Part shown: positions 35,640 to 44,481 of the stretch, in pieces
Numbering within the stretch: the first letter of the stretch is position 1
How the letters are laid out: every line of letters starts with the position of its first letter
Assembly: GCA_013997645.1 (NCBI GenBank)
Contig: PNKB01000008.1
Location: 1-61,020 of the forward strand
Length of the DNA: 61,020 nucleotides
DNA from: Cyanobacteria bacterium PR.3.49
Lineage (GTDB): Bacteria; Cyanobacteriota; Vampirovibrionia; Obscuribacterales; Obscuribacteraceae
Direction of reading: 5' to 3'
Notes under the pieces: generated by a model
Told to the model about the DNA's origin: nothing
The model's database searches: none
Seen by the model: only the letters and a program-made list of their open reading frames with translations
Made by a program: the position numbers and the translations under genes

Positions 35640-36332
35640 TTATTCGCGAAAACGAAGTCTATCCTTTTCAATCTTGTAGCCCATGCCCTTGACGTTCACT
35701 ATAATCGACTCCTCGCCCTCTACATCGAGCTTATTGCGCAAACGCTTGATGGTTTGCCAGACGGCAGCCTCCGATGCATCCGACTCCGAATTCCAGACGT
35801 GAGTCAATAGCGCATCGGTATCAAAACAATGGTCGGCGCGCCGCAAAAGAAATTCAAGAACGGCAAATTCCTTAGGCAAGAGCTTCATCTTCACCCCCTG
35901 GCGACGCACGATCTTGGCCGCAATGTCGATCTCCAGATCACCAATGTTCAGATTGTTCTGACAATAGTTAGCCGGCCGCCTGAGCAGCGCTTGCAGGCGT
36001 GAGGCCAATTCCCTGAAGTCAAAGGGCTTGGTCAAATAGTCGTCGGCGCCTGATGTCAGTCCCTCCACTCGATTATCAATTTCCGTTCTGCCTGTGAGCA
36101 TCAAGACCGGCGTTGTTCCGCCCGCGTCTCTGTAGCCTTTCAAAACATCCAGTCCGGATATATCAGGCAATGTCCAGTCGAGAACAGCCACATCATATGA
36201 ATAGAGTCGCAAGCGGTCCAACCCTTCGCGCCCGTCCACCACATGCTCGACGGTATGCAAGGCGCTCTCCAACTGTTCTTTGACCGATGAAGCCAATTGC
36301 AAATCGTCTTCTATCAATAGAATTTTGGCCAT
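35640..36332 (-). CDS. OmpR/PhoB-family response regulator
   Basis: A 230-residue regulator: receiver with acidic residues Glu8-Asp9, phospho-acceptor Asp52 (LDWTLPD), MLTGR and TKPFD, then a winged-helix DNA-binding domain ending NVKGMGYKIEK. Receiver and Asp position match the regulator at 4403, supporting a common origin. A longer version reaching 36440 adds 36 unlikely residues; the ATG at 36332 gives the canonical MAKILLIEDD. It is transcribed divergently from the secreted protein gene at 36475, which could be a target. Confidence 0.92.
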   Translation of the reverse strand: MAKILLIEDDLQLASSVKEQLESALHTVEHVVDGREGLDRLRLYSYDVAVLDWTLPDISGLDVLKGYRDAGGTTPVLMLTGRTEIDNRVEGLTSGADDYLTKPFDFRELASRLQALLRRPANYCQNNLNIGDLEIDIAAKIVRRQGVKMKLLPKEFAVLEFLLRRADHCFDTDALLTHVWNSESDASEAAVWQTIKRLRNKLDVEGEESIIVNVKGMGYKIEKDRLRFRE

Positions 36333-36474
36333 TGAGAACACCGATTGAGCGCAAAACGCAGGAAGCGGGAGGGTGTTGCCGCAACCGCATGGCGCAGAAG
36401 GGCTTGCGGTCAATAATGACACAAACCCTTTTATCTGCAAAGCTAACTACATAGAGGTTCGTGAACATATCAAG

Positions 36475-37257
36475 ATGAAATACGCATCAAGGCGCGGGCG
36501 ACTGGTTATTTTGATTTGCACCAGCATTGTTTTCGGCAGTATTTGTGCAAGACCGGCTCGTTCTCACAAAACAAAAATTCCACATTTGCACGTCGTGCAG
36601 GCGCATAATGTTTTGGGTCCCATGGAAATATTTGCAGCATCGGGCGTTTCTATCTTGAGACTGCAAAAACTCGAGTGTTCGATTTTCCTGGACAGCCGAC
36701 AAAAAAATCCAGACGTAATTGTGGTAGCACCGAAAAAACGTCTCTATTGCCAAATTCCTCTCAACCAATTTGAATACGGACTTTCTCGCACCCTTGATAC
36801 TGTTACGGATCTGGAGATGAACCCAAAGCAGTGGAAATTGGTAAGACGAAAACAAGATGCTGGGCTGATTCTGAGCAATTATGTCTATGAAAGCACCGTG
36901 CGCACTTATGATGAATTCTCGACATTTATTCCTGGAAGACAGGAAAACACACCAGTGACAGCCGAACTTACCACCATGCAATCGGCTCTTGCCACACCAT
37001 CCTTTTGCCTTTTGCTCAAAAAAATGGAGCATGTGCCGGATGTCTCCGGAGTGCCGATAAAAATGCAAACAGCTTATTCAAAAGGTCGCTTCCGAAGCCA
37101 GCTTTCGACCGCCCGAGCGGAAGTTATCCAGATGCCGAGTTTTTCCATCCCGCCACTTTCAGGCTATAAGAAAACCGCCAAATCATCAGACATTTTCTTC
37201 GGGCAGGTCAATCTTATCGACAACCTGCTCGATAAGATTGATCAGACCGAAAAGTAA
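36475..37257 (+). CDS. Secreted protein of unknown function
   Basis: A 260-residue protein with a clear signal peptide (MKYASRRGR, hydrophobic core LVILICTSIVFGSI, cut near ARPARS). The mature part is basic and mixed alpha/beta with no motif I recognise. Segments such as EIFAASGVSILRLQKLECS and VVAPKKRLYCQIPL may be beta-rich. The ATG at 36475 is chosen because it begins the signal peptide; an ORF extending to 36373 has no support. The gene is divergent from a response regulator gene (143 bp between starts). Confidence 0.55.
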   Translation: MKYASRRGRLVILICTSIVFGSICARPARSHKTKIPHLHVVQAHNVLGPMEIFAASGVSILRLQKLECSIFLDSRQKNPDVIVVAPKKRLYCQIPLNQFEYGLSRTLDTVTDLEMNPKQWKLVRRKQDAGLILSNYVYESTVRTYDEFSTFIPGRQENTPVTAELTTMQSALATPSFCLLLKKMEHVPDVSGVPIKMQTAYSKGRFRSQLSTARAEVIQMPSFSIPPLSGYKKTAKSSDIFFGQVNLIDNLLDKIDQTEK

Positions 37258-37374
37258 AAATCCTCCAGTTAATGCGCTGACCTAAAAACGCCCCGGCTGC
37301 GAACCGAAAACGCCCGCGTCCAGGCCTAATCTGAAAGCAGTCACCGCTATGCAGACAGAGTGAGGATTGAAAAA

Positions 37375-38292
37375 ATGCTGACACGAGGCGAAGCCACGCA
37401 ACAGGGAATAAAATTTGCCGATCAGTGGGATAAAGAAAAACATTCCGTTCCTGCCGACGCAATCAAAACTTTCGCTCAGGAACTCAATTCGTTCGATGCT
37501 TTATCAGCGCCTCAGAAAAACGCCCTTAAGTGGGCAGAGCTGAGAGGTGCAACTGATGGGCTTATTTCCGGACAGGTGCTGCCTAATCTCGATGTTTCAG
37601 ATAAAGGTACGTCTTCAGGATTGCGCAACTGCCGTATCGTTGGACTCACTGCAGATGGGGACAAAAACTCCGCCAATGATGATCTTGTCGTCGCCATTGG
37701 ACGGCAAAAGAACAATTTGACCAAAGCCGAAAACGTAGTGATCTTGGGACAGGACGGCAAGTTTTATGAGGCCCGTTCGGTGCAGGGCGGATATGTAAAG
37801 ACGGAAAAGGTGATCGCTGAAAATGCAGCGGAACTGGAAAGCAAATATAAGACCTCCAATCTCAAGCCTAAAGAACAAAAGGCGAAAGAAGAGAAAGAAG
37901 AAGCCCCGAAACAACCGCCTGCAGACCAAGCGCCCAAATCACCAGATCGCTCCACTCCTCTCGATTTTGAGATTTTTGCCAACGACCTGCATTCGTTCCA
38001 AGCCGAGCGTTCATGGGTTAAAACAGCTGCCGAAGAGCAATTGAACAAGCTGGCAGAAGAATATTGCCGCCTTTCTAGAGAACACAGAAGTCTGGCCAGA
38101 TTCGAAATAGCTCAGAACAATCGCCTCGCGGAGGATGGTTTCTGGACTCGCGGTTTTAGAAGCAGCAGACCGCAAGTAGCAATCACCCGCGACACCGATG
38201 GAACCATCAGGTTTTCTGCGGATTGGAGCGACGGACTGTCAATTTTCGAGCCGCGAAATCACCGCGTTCATTCCAATAAGTTTAGACCATAA
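37375..38292 (+). CDS. Hypothetical protein with a charged linker
   Basis: A 305-residue protein of unknown function. Residues 1-150 form a first domain (alpha then beta, RNCRIVGLTADGDK, NDDLVVAIGRQ, NVVILGQDGKFYEA). Residues about 160-195 are Lys/Glu/Pro/Gln-rich and disordered. Residues about 205-305 form a helical, then beta-rich second domain (VAITRDTDGTIRFSADW). There is no signal peptide. ATG 37375 has GAGG 9 nt upstream; a GTG at 37360 would add five residues. It ends 36 bp before the converging comEC gene. Confidence 0.5.
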   Translation: MLTRGEATQQGIKFADQWDKEKHSVPADAIKTFAQELNSFDALSAPQKNALKWAELRGATDGLISGQVLPNLDVSDKGTSSGLRNCRIVGLTADGDKNSANDDLVVAIGRQKNNLTKAENVVILGQDGKFYEARSVQGGYVKTEKVIAENAAELESKYKTSNLKPKEQKAKEEKEEAPKQPPADQAPKSPDRSTPLDFEIFANDLHSFQAERSWVKTAAEEQLNKLAEEYCRLSREHRSLARFEIAQNNRLAEDGFWTRGFRSSRPQVAITRDTDGTIRFSADWSDGLSIFEPRNHRVHSNKFRP

Positions 38293-38328
38293 TCTCGACA
38301 AACCGCCCCTTCACTCGGTCGAAGCGTT

Positions 38329-39999
38329 TCATTGAAAGTCTCCTGACGGAGCTGATGATGCGCTTCGGCTGAGTTTTTTGGCGAAAGTTTTCTCCCATTT
38401 CTTCAGCTGGTTGAGAAACCGACAACTGACAACAACGAGAATCAAGTAATAGAGGAGCACCTGCCAGAGCTCTAGTGGACTGACTTTCACTATCGCCCAT
38501 GTAAAAGAAGAAAGATAAAAAACACAATTCACCAAAAGATTGAGCGGCAGAGCCGAAAGCCAGTCTAAAATTCCCGACAGGCAGTAAAGCAAAGGCTGAA
38601 GAATGAAGCCTTCACAAGAAACGATAAGGAGCAGGGAGGAGGCGAAGCCTGCCACCGTAATTGGTGTCACCATTAAGGAGGCAAGCAGATTGGCAGGCAA
38701 AAACATCAATCCCATTTGCTTGAAATAAAACAGCTGCAAAGGCAGGACGCAAGCCTGCGCAGCCAGAACGGTAAGAACGATTTCCAGCGACCAGATCATC
38801 CAAGATTTTTCAACGACGCACTTCAAAAAAGATGAAAGCGGCGACAAGATAAAAACAATACCGGACAATGCTGCATATGAGAGCTGAAAGCCGGGATCCG
38901 CCACCGAGAGTGGATCGGCCAAAATGCTTATTAATAGTGCGGCTCCGAGCAACCCGGCCACGTGAACGCGCCGGCCCAGACTGCTGACAATTAGAGCCAG
39001 TGCGCACATCAGGCTGGCGCGCACTACTGATGCGCTGTTGCCGGCAAAGAGCACAAATACAATCATCATTGAGAAACACAGACAGTTGGCTGGAATTGCC
39101 GGAACGCAGACGAGTCGGCACAGCCAATGAATCGAAAATGTGACGACGGTGAGATTGAAACCGGAGGCGGCAAGAATATGCGACAAGCCCACGTTGCGAA
39201 ACGACGTGAGCAGCTGAGAGTCAAGACCTACAGCTTTTTCACCGAGCACCATAGCTGTAAGCAGAGAGCCTGTCTGACTGCCCAGATTGTCGATATGCGC
39301 TTTGATAAGCCGCGAGCGCACCAATTCGACGTGGTCCGCAACTAAATCTACAAACGAAAAGAGGCTTGAAGAGCCGGCTTCCAGATTCGTCAAAACGAGC
39401 CGTTCTTCATTTCGCAAATAGCAGATGCTGGCAATGCCTTGACGTCTCAAATAGTTCAGATAGCCTTGCTTGCCTTTGCGCTCTAAAGCTTGCAAGCCGG
39501 TCACGGAGCAGAAACAACGAAATCGCGTTTTTCTGACCAGTCTTTTCAGAACTGCCGAATCACTGCGAACCATGAGCAGTGTGGCTTCGCTGCACTTTTT
39601 GCCAAGCGAGCGGCCGGTCGAATAGGATACGACTGCGCAAATCAGCCGCATATGTTTTCCCTGCTTGGCCGGTAAAACAGCCACAACCTCGGCTTCCAAC
39701 TCGATTTTGCGACCGGACATCGATAATAGACCGCTGCCGCCATTCTTGGGTAAGCGTGAGTCGGCATAGGCAAACCCGCTTGCCGGCAAAAGAAAAACCA
39801 GAGTCAGGATCAATGCCGACCACAACCGCTTGCGCCGGCTCCAATGGACTGAGCTGGAAAATTGCCCATATGCAAAAGTCGCCGCACCCAGTAATGTCGG
39901 ACCCAGGAGCAAGGTCCACTCTTGAGAAGTTGCGGCGATCAAGGCACCAATCGCTAATTGCAGGCTTAACAGCAGCAAAAGAAAAGGAGGCGTCAGCAC
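38329..39999 (-). CDS. comEC: ComEC/Rec2-type DNA uptake channel lacking the hydrolase domain
   Basis: A 556-residue polytopic protein. The N-terminus has membrane helices and a DUF4131-like OB region (about 65-200). The competence domain (about 225-510) has the signature LSHILAASGFNLTVV and SASVVRASLMCALALI with about eight further helices. In transforming bacteria ComEC carries single-stranded DNA across the inner membrane. Many homologues add a C-terminal metallo-beta-lactamase-like domain of about 250 residues; here the protein ends after the last helix and no such domain follows. The start is GTG at 39999 with GAGGAT 5 nt upstream. Confidence 0.9.
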   Translation of the reverse strand: MLTPPFLLLLLSLQLAIGALIAATSQEWTLLLGPTLLGAATFAYGQFSSSVHWSRRKRLWSALILTLVFLLPASGFAYADSRLPKNGGSGLLSMSGRKIELEAEVVAVLPAKQGKHMRLICAVVSYSTGRSLGKKCSEATLLMVRSDSAVLKRLVRKTRFRCFCSVTGLQALERKGKQGYLNYLRRQGIASICYLRNEERLVLTNLEAGSSSLFSFVDLVADHVELVRSRLIKAHIDNLGSQTGSLLTAMVLGEKAVGLDSQLLTSFRNVGLSHILAASGFNLTVVTFSIHWLCRLVCVPAIPANCLCFSMMIVFVLFAGNSASVVRASLMCALALIVSSLGRRVHVAGLLGAALLISILADPLSVADPGFQLSYAALSGIVFILSPLSSFLKCVVEKSWMIWSLEIVLTVLAAQACVLPLQLFYFKQMGLMFLPANLLASLMVTPITVAGFASSLLLIVSCEGFILQPLLYCLSGILDWLSALPLNLLVNCVFYLSSFTWAIVKVSPLELWQVLLYYLILVVVSCRFLNQLKKWEKTFAKKLSRSASSAPSGDFQ

Positions 40000-40145
40000 A
40001 ATTCATCCTCAGCCGGAAAACATAAATCTCAGCAACAGAGGAAACAAGACCTCTAACTTAGAAAACGTATCGGCAAGCAAAAAAGTTCAATTCTCGAGCT
40101 TAAAATTGAAGGTGTGCAGAAATTCCCCACCGCCGGAGCAAGCGA

Positions 40146-40643
40146 ATGCCTGAGTTCCCAAAAGACCTGAAGCCCTGCGCTCTTGTTCTTGCCTCCTGCA
40201 TCACTATGATTTCCGCGCCTGAGCTCAAGGCCAAGGCGTATCATCCGCCGGCCCGAGAGATGATCCGCAAAGCGGAGTTCATTTCCTTGGTTTCCTTAAA
40301 AGAACCGGTTCAAATTGAAAAGAAGGGTGAGGGCAGCTGGACCTTTGGGGAAGTGACCGATGCACAATTGAAAAAATCTCTGAAAGGCTCATTGCCTCAG
40401 AAATTCAAAATCTATGGAAAAGAAGACTTCATCTGCGCCCGCTGCCATTTTCCCAAAGGCGAAAGTCTGGTCTTTCTGAAAAAGGACCACGATCTTTTTG
40501 TCGGTCAAGCCTGGAATATATCTTGCCTGCCGGTGAAAGCCGGCAAAGCAAGCTGGTTTTCCAGCCTGGACAGAATTGCACCGGACATTGAAATGCCCGT
40601 TGAAGAGTGCATCAAACAAATCAGCAAGGAATTGAAGCCTTAG
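40146..40643 (+). CDS. Secreted protein, possibly NTR/TIMP-like
   Basis: A 165-residue protein with a signal peptide (about residues 1-30, ending ELKAKA). The mature part opens with a helix and strand (AEFISLVSLKEP), then VTDAQLKKSLKGSLP, FICARCHFPKGESLVFL and NISCLPV. The order of an aliphatic strand, a KG-type turn, Cys, and GE/GES plus LVFL resembles small secreted NTR/TIMP-like domains in bacteria, but this is a guess from pattern. Three mature cysteines are present. The ATG has GGAG 7 nt upstream. It is divergent from comEC. Confidence 0.5.
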   Translation: MPEFPKDLKPCALVLASCITMISAPELKAKAYHPPAREMIRKAEFISLVSLKEPVQIEKKGEGSWTFGEVTDAQLKKSLKGSLPQKFKIYGKEDFICARCHFPKGESLVFLKKDHDLFVGQAWNISCLPVKAGKASWFSSLDRIAPDIEMPVEECIKQISKELKP

Positions 40644-40685
40644 CCGTCAAGCTCCGACACGTCCCAAACTCAGCTCGACCCGACC

Positions 40686-43568
40686 TTATTGACGGATTTG
40701 CAGCGGATTATACTTGCCTTGATTCATTTGCTTTTGAATATTGCCCGGCAACTTGGAATTGATTTGCTGAGCAACTTCATACAGTCTTGCTACATCCGGA
40801 TTATTCGGATCGAGCTGGTGAGCACGGGCGATGCAATCAAGCGCGCCGTCGAAGCCGCGCGGCTGACCGGTCATGTCCAGGGCTTGGCGTCCGCTGTAGG
40901 TATCGCCGCCCAACAATTTGGATGCTGATTGCGGGTCGCCCTCTTGCTTGGCATAGGCACCTGACAGATAGATGACTGCCAGATCGCGCATCAGCTTGGC
41001 TTTGTAGCGGTTGTCTTGCGAATTGTTGTTGGCTGCAATCGTGTCTCTCAAGTCCTTCTCGATCTTGGCCATGTGCGTAGCATTCAAACCTTCTCCCCAT
41101 TTGGCCAGTTCTCTTACCGCGCCGGAAATGTCGTGTTCTCCGTAGATCTTCGCTTCTTGAGCTTCGATGCGCTTTTTCACGTTGTCGAGATCGGTGATTT
41201 CGGATTGCTCGACTTTCTTGCCGGCAATTTCTCGGCCCAGATTGTCTTGCACTTGTTTTTTGGCGCCTTCGATATTGTTGCGGGCAATGATGAAGTCTCT
41301 GGCTGCTTTGCCGCCCAGGTCAAGATCCTTGCCTTGCAGCAAGTAGGTTGGCGTATCGGTAATGGTCGATACGTGAGTTCCATGCGCCAGACGTGACTCT
41401 GCAAAAGCGGTGCAGAGAATTGCCGCGCCGCGATTAGCTTCCAGCATACTGCCGAAGGAGCTGGTCTGCTTGGTCAGCCATTCGGTGCGGTAAACCTGCA
41501 ACGCGGAGTCTCCGCGTGCACCTTTGACCTTGCCCTGGCCTTCCTTGAACCAGTTTGTCCAGGCCATGAGCCCTGTCGACTCGTCTCCACGGCTGAGGGC
41601 ACCAAACTTGTCGATGGCACTCATCATTGAATTGTCGGTGCGGTTGCTGACGTCGTCTTTGAGCAAGCCCCAGGCTCTATCTCTGGTTTCTGCTTGCGGC
41701 TCCGGATCGAGAATGGCGTTCTTGAGGCGGAATGCTGCCCATGTACCGCCGATCAATGCTGCTTGTTTCCAGTTGACGAATTTGCCTACGCCGGATGTAG
41801 CCAGTGGCTTGAAGGGAAGCAATGCTTCTGCGGCAAGCACTCCGGATTCCAGAGTGGACTGGCGGAAGTAGCGGCTGTACTTGGTCTGTTCACCCTCGGG
41901 CAATGCGCTGCCGATCATCTTGCCGGCCATCAAGGCGCCGACACCGACAACTCCCATCTTCATCATGCTCGTCTTCGGTCCGACCAGAAGTGCAGCCGGT
42001 ACGAGTGCGGAATTGATGCTGTCACCAATACCATTCTTATGATTGAAGCCGAACAAGCTGTCTGCATAATGATCTACAACCATCAAGGTGCCAGCAACGC
42101 CTGCGCCTTTGACTATGCTCGGCGCATATTTGCCGGCGAATACTTTGGCTTTGCCGACGGCGGAAAGTTCAGTGGCGGTGACTGCACTCTGAGTAGCAGT
42201 CTTGTATTCATTCAAATACTTCAGTTCATCAGGCGTAAACAGCCCTTTCTGTCCGTTCAAAATACCGGAGCGGCCGCTTCTTACGTAGCTCTCGTGAGCC
42301 TGCAACGCTTCATCAAGTGTGGTGGCACGCGAGATAAGAGAAGAGCCTGGTTTTGAAGTCAGAGGAAGAGTGGGATCGCCCAGGCTGGCGAAAGCCTTGG
42401 CGCGCTGCTCGAGCATGCGAAGAGCTGCGTTGTTGCGCTCCACCATCTCTGTGAAACCGGCAGGGACCGCGGCTCCTGTCGTCTTCATGTCGTTGAGATA
42501 TTTCAACTCCCCGGTAGTGAAGATGGGCTTACCGCCACCAGCTACAACTTGAGCATTTCTATTGATAGCGATATCCGCTGCTGCTGCGCGCTTCACATCA
42601 TCAGCCAGAGTCAGGTCATCAAACTGACCGAGCAGTTTGGCGCGAGAGGTACGGAAATCCAGACCTTCTTGAACCGTGCGGCCGTATTCGGCAAAGCGGT
42701 TCGAGAGTCCGTTGGGGCCATCTACTGCATTCTTGGCGAATTCCAGATCGGTTCTGTTCCAGCGAGCCGGATCGTGGTTGTCCTGCCAGTAGCGAACAAC
42801 CTTTTCTCTAAATCCATTAGGAGGAGTTTGAGCATCCAGCTTAACGGTGCTGGACACTTTGTCCATGATCCACGGCATCGTATGACTGCCGAACACACCG
42901 CCCATGGCACCAGCGACAAGATTGCCGCCATAACCGACAGTGTTGTATTCCATTGACTGATCGACAATTCTGCGAGCGTTGGTAATTTGTGGATTGGTGC
43001 TCTGACCGCCGGGACGATTGTCGCCTGTTCCTTGCTGTTGTCCAGGCACATTGGCGGGGCGATCCCAGGGGTTGCCCTGCACTGGAGTGGGTCTTCTCAG
43101 CGGCTGTCCGGTTAAAGGATCGATATCGCCACCGTTATTGGTGGTGACTGGAGGACGATCTTGTCCTTGTTGAACGGGATTCGGCGGGTTGGTAACGAGC
43201 GGCGAATCAGCGCCGTAAGGTCTTCTCCAACCGCCTTGATTGTTTTGAGTTTGAGCTTGGGTTCCCGGGACAAAAGTGGTGCCGGCATCTTGCCCGTAAT
43301 TGGCTCTCCACTGACCTTGTCCGTTTGTGCCTCTTTGCGGCTCCGTGCCTTGGTTAAAGGTCTGCTGGGTGTCACCACCGTAGGGTGAACGCCAGCCGGT
43401 AGTTCCATAGGGCTTCTCGACTTGCCCCGCCTGATACTGGGCTCTTTCGAAGTTGCCGGCTTGCAGGCGCTGTTGCTCTTCCTGCAAGGCCGCATCGGCA
43501 GCGTTAGCTACAGTCGTCCTTTCGTCCGGCTGCAACTCGTATTGATTGAACTCAATTCCGCCACCCAT
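40686..43568 (-). CDS. 960-residue repeat-bearing protein, function unknown
   Basis: The N-terminal 250 residues are Gln/Asn/Pro/Gly-rich and hold three repeats spaced 27-28 residues apart: WRSPYGGD (59), WRANYGQD (87) and WRRPYGAD (114). Further on two copies of FTxxELKYLNxxKT occur. A weakly hydrophobic part (about 490-560, VVDHYADSLFG, LMAGKMIGSALP) could touch a membrane. The C-terminus has TPR-like helices (GALDCIARAHQLDPNNPDVARLYEVA). It has no signal peptide. The ATG at 43568 is fixed by GGAGG 8 nt upstream; 50 extra N-terminal codons are not supported. A structural or envelope-associated role is plausible but unproven. Confidence 0.6.
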   Translation of the reverse strand: MGGGIEFNQYELQPDERTTVANAADAALQEEQQRLQAGNFERAQYQAGQVEKPYGTTGWRSPYGGDTQQTFNQGTEPQRGTNGQGQWRANYGQDAGTTFVPGTQAQTQNNQGGWRRPYGADSPLVTNPPNPVQQGQDRPPVTTNNGGDIDPLTGQPLRRPTPVQGNPWDRPANVPGQQQGTGDNRPGGQSTNPQITNARRIVDQSMEYNTVGYGGNLVAGAMGGVFGSHTMPWIMDKVSSTVKLDAQTPPNGFREKVVRYWQDNHDPARWNRTDLEFAKNAVDGPNGLSNRFAEYGRTVQEGLDFRTSRAKLLGQFDDLTLADDVKRAAAADIAINRNAQVVAGGGKPIFTTGELKYLNDMKTTGAAVPAGFTEMVERNNAALRMLEQRAKAFASLGDPTLPLTSKPGSSLISRATTLDEALQAHESYVRSGRSGILNGQKGLFTPDELKYLNEYKTATQSAVTATELSAVGKAKVFAGKYAPSIVKGAGVAGTLMVVDHYADSLFGFNHKNGIGDSINSALVPAALLVGPKTSMMKMGVVGVGALMAGKMIGSALPEGEQTKYSRYFRQSTLESGVLAAEALLPFKPLATSGVGKFVNWKQAALIGGTWAAFRLKNAILDPEPQAETRDRAWGLLKDDVSNRTDNSMMSAIDKFGALSRGDESTGLMAWTNWFKEGQGKVKGARGDSALQVYRTEWLTKQTSSFGSMLEANRGAAILCTAFAESRLAHGTHVSTITDTPTYLLQGKDLDLGGKAARDFIIARNNIEGAKKQVQDNLGREIAGKKVEQSEITDLDNVKKRIEAQEAKIYGEHDISGAVRELAKWGEGLNATHMAKIEKDLRDTIAANNNSQDNRYKAKLMRDLAVIYLSGAYAKQEGDPQSASKLLGGDTYSGRQALDMTGQPRGFDGALDCIARAHQLDPNNPDVARLYEVAQQINSKLPGNIQKQMNQGKYNPLQIRQ

Positions 43569-43606
43569 GTGCGAAACCTCCGAAGTTTTTCTATCTTTGC
43601 GCTGGG

Positions 43607-43626
43607 AGGGCGACTCGGCTCGCCCT
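43607..43626 (-). promoter_or_regulatory. Leader hairpin of the 960-residue protein gene
   Basis: AGGGCGA (43607-43613) and TCGCCCT (43620-43626) form a perfect 7-bp stem with a 6-nt loop, about 39 nt upstream of the start codon and 26 nt from its GGAGG. No T tract follows on the minus strand. It is probably part of the mRNA leader. Confidence 0.35.
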
Positions 43627-43735
43627 GGCTCATGCGGACATATTAGAGTCGGCTCACCGCCGGAACAATGCGTGTAATCCCCTGGCAGATGGGAGAATTC
43701 CCACCCCCGCATTAACATTTACTAATCAACACCCA

Positions 43736-43758
43736 AAACCAGGCACGGCGCCTGGTTT
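43736..43758 (-). terminator. Intrinsic terminator downstream of dcd
   Basis: AAACCAGGC (43736-43744) and GCCTGGTTT (43750-43758) form a perfect 9-bp stem with a 5-nt loop. On the minus strand TTTTGGGTG follows. It lies about 90 bp after the dcd stop and separates the nrdJ-dcd transcript from the next gene. Confidence 0.65.
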
Positions 43759-43846
43759 GAAAAACAATCTCCGGACAGGCGAAAGGAGCCGTCCAGATAA
43801 AATTTCATGTTCGATGCGACCGACGCCCGAACTTAACTCTTCCGAC

Positions 43847-44422
43847 TTACCGGCTGGCAGCCGTGTTGTTGAGGTAATAACGGCTGTGCGCGGCTGCCGG
43901 CTGCCCATTGTATTTGGCGTTGGGCTTGCGGTGATAAGGCGTATTGCAAATAGCGGTGCGCGTGAAAACCATTTGGGCGATGGACATTCCGGCGTGCAGA
44001 CGCACGGGACGATTGCCCACGTTGACTATTTCGAGCGTGATTTGCGCGGGGGGATGGCTGAAGCCGGCATCAATAAAACCGGCCGTGACGTGCACCATGA
44101 CGCCGAGGCGAGCCAGGCTGGACTTGCCGGTCAGCTGTCCGACAATGTCGTCGGGCAAACAAAATGCTTCCAGTGTCGCGCCCAGAATAAATTGCTGCGG
44201 CTTGATCACTATGTCTGAATCGGTCACGTGTACCAGACCGTTCAGGACAGTCTCGGAATCGTAAGGATCGATGACCTGGTCGGCGGCCTCGTGCCAGGAA
44301 AATTTGTCAGCCAGTCGCACGTCATAAGAATTGGGCTGAATCAAGGCTTCAGAATAAGGCTCAATGATGAGCTTTCCTTCGGCTACTTCTTGCTTGATTT
44401 CATGGTCAACCAGGATAGACAT
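43847..44422 (-). CDS. dcd: dCTP deaminase
   Basis: A 191-residue enzyme that turns dCTP into dUTP on the way to dTMP. It has the family signatures IQPNSYDVRL, GKSSLARLG (Ser101, Ser102, Arg105), HVTAGFIDAGF and ITLEIVN with the catalytic Glu131, and ends NAKYNGQPAAAHSR. All active-site residues are present. The ATG at 44422 with GAGG 9 nt upstream is preferred over one six codons earlier. It lies 59 bp downstream of the ribonucleotide reductase gene on the same strand, so the two probably share NrdR control. Confidence 0.96.
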   Translation of the reverse strand: MSILVDHEIKQEVAEGKLIIEPYSEALIQPNSYDVRLADKFSWHEAADQVIDPYDSETVLNGLVHVTDSDIVIKPQQFILGATLEAFCLPDDIVGQLTGKSSLARLGVMVHVTAGFIDAGFSHPPAQITLEIVNVGNRPVRLHAGMSIAQMVFTRTAICNTPYHRKPNAKYNGQPAAAHSRYYLNNTAASR

Positions 44423-44481
44423 TATCCAATCCCTCATCAAATACTCTGGGGTTCAGCTTTCCGGCCAGGTGAAACTACTGG

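Noticed and set aside
40837-43495. Several frames of 75-127 codons inside the 960-residue protein gene
   Set aside because: All lie within a gene with a strong ribosome binding site and recognisable repeats; they are shadows.
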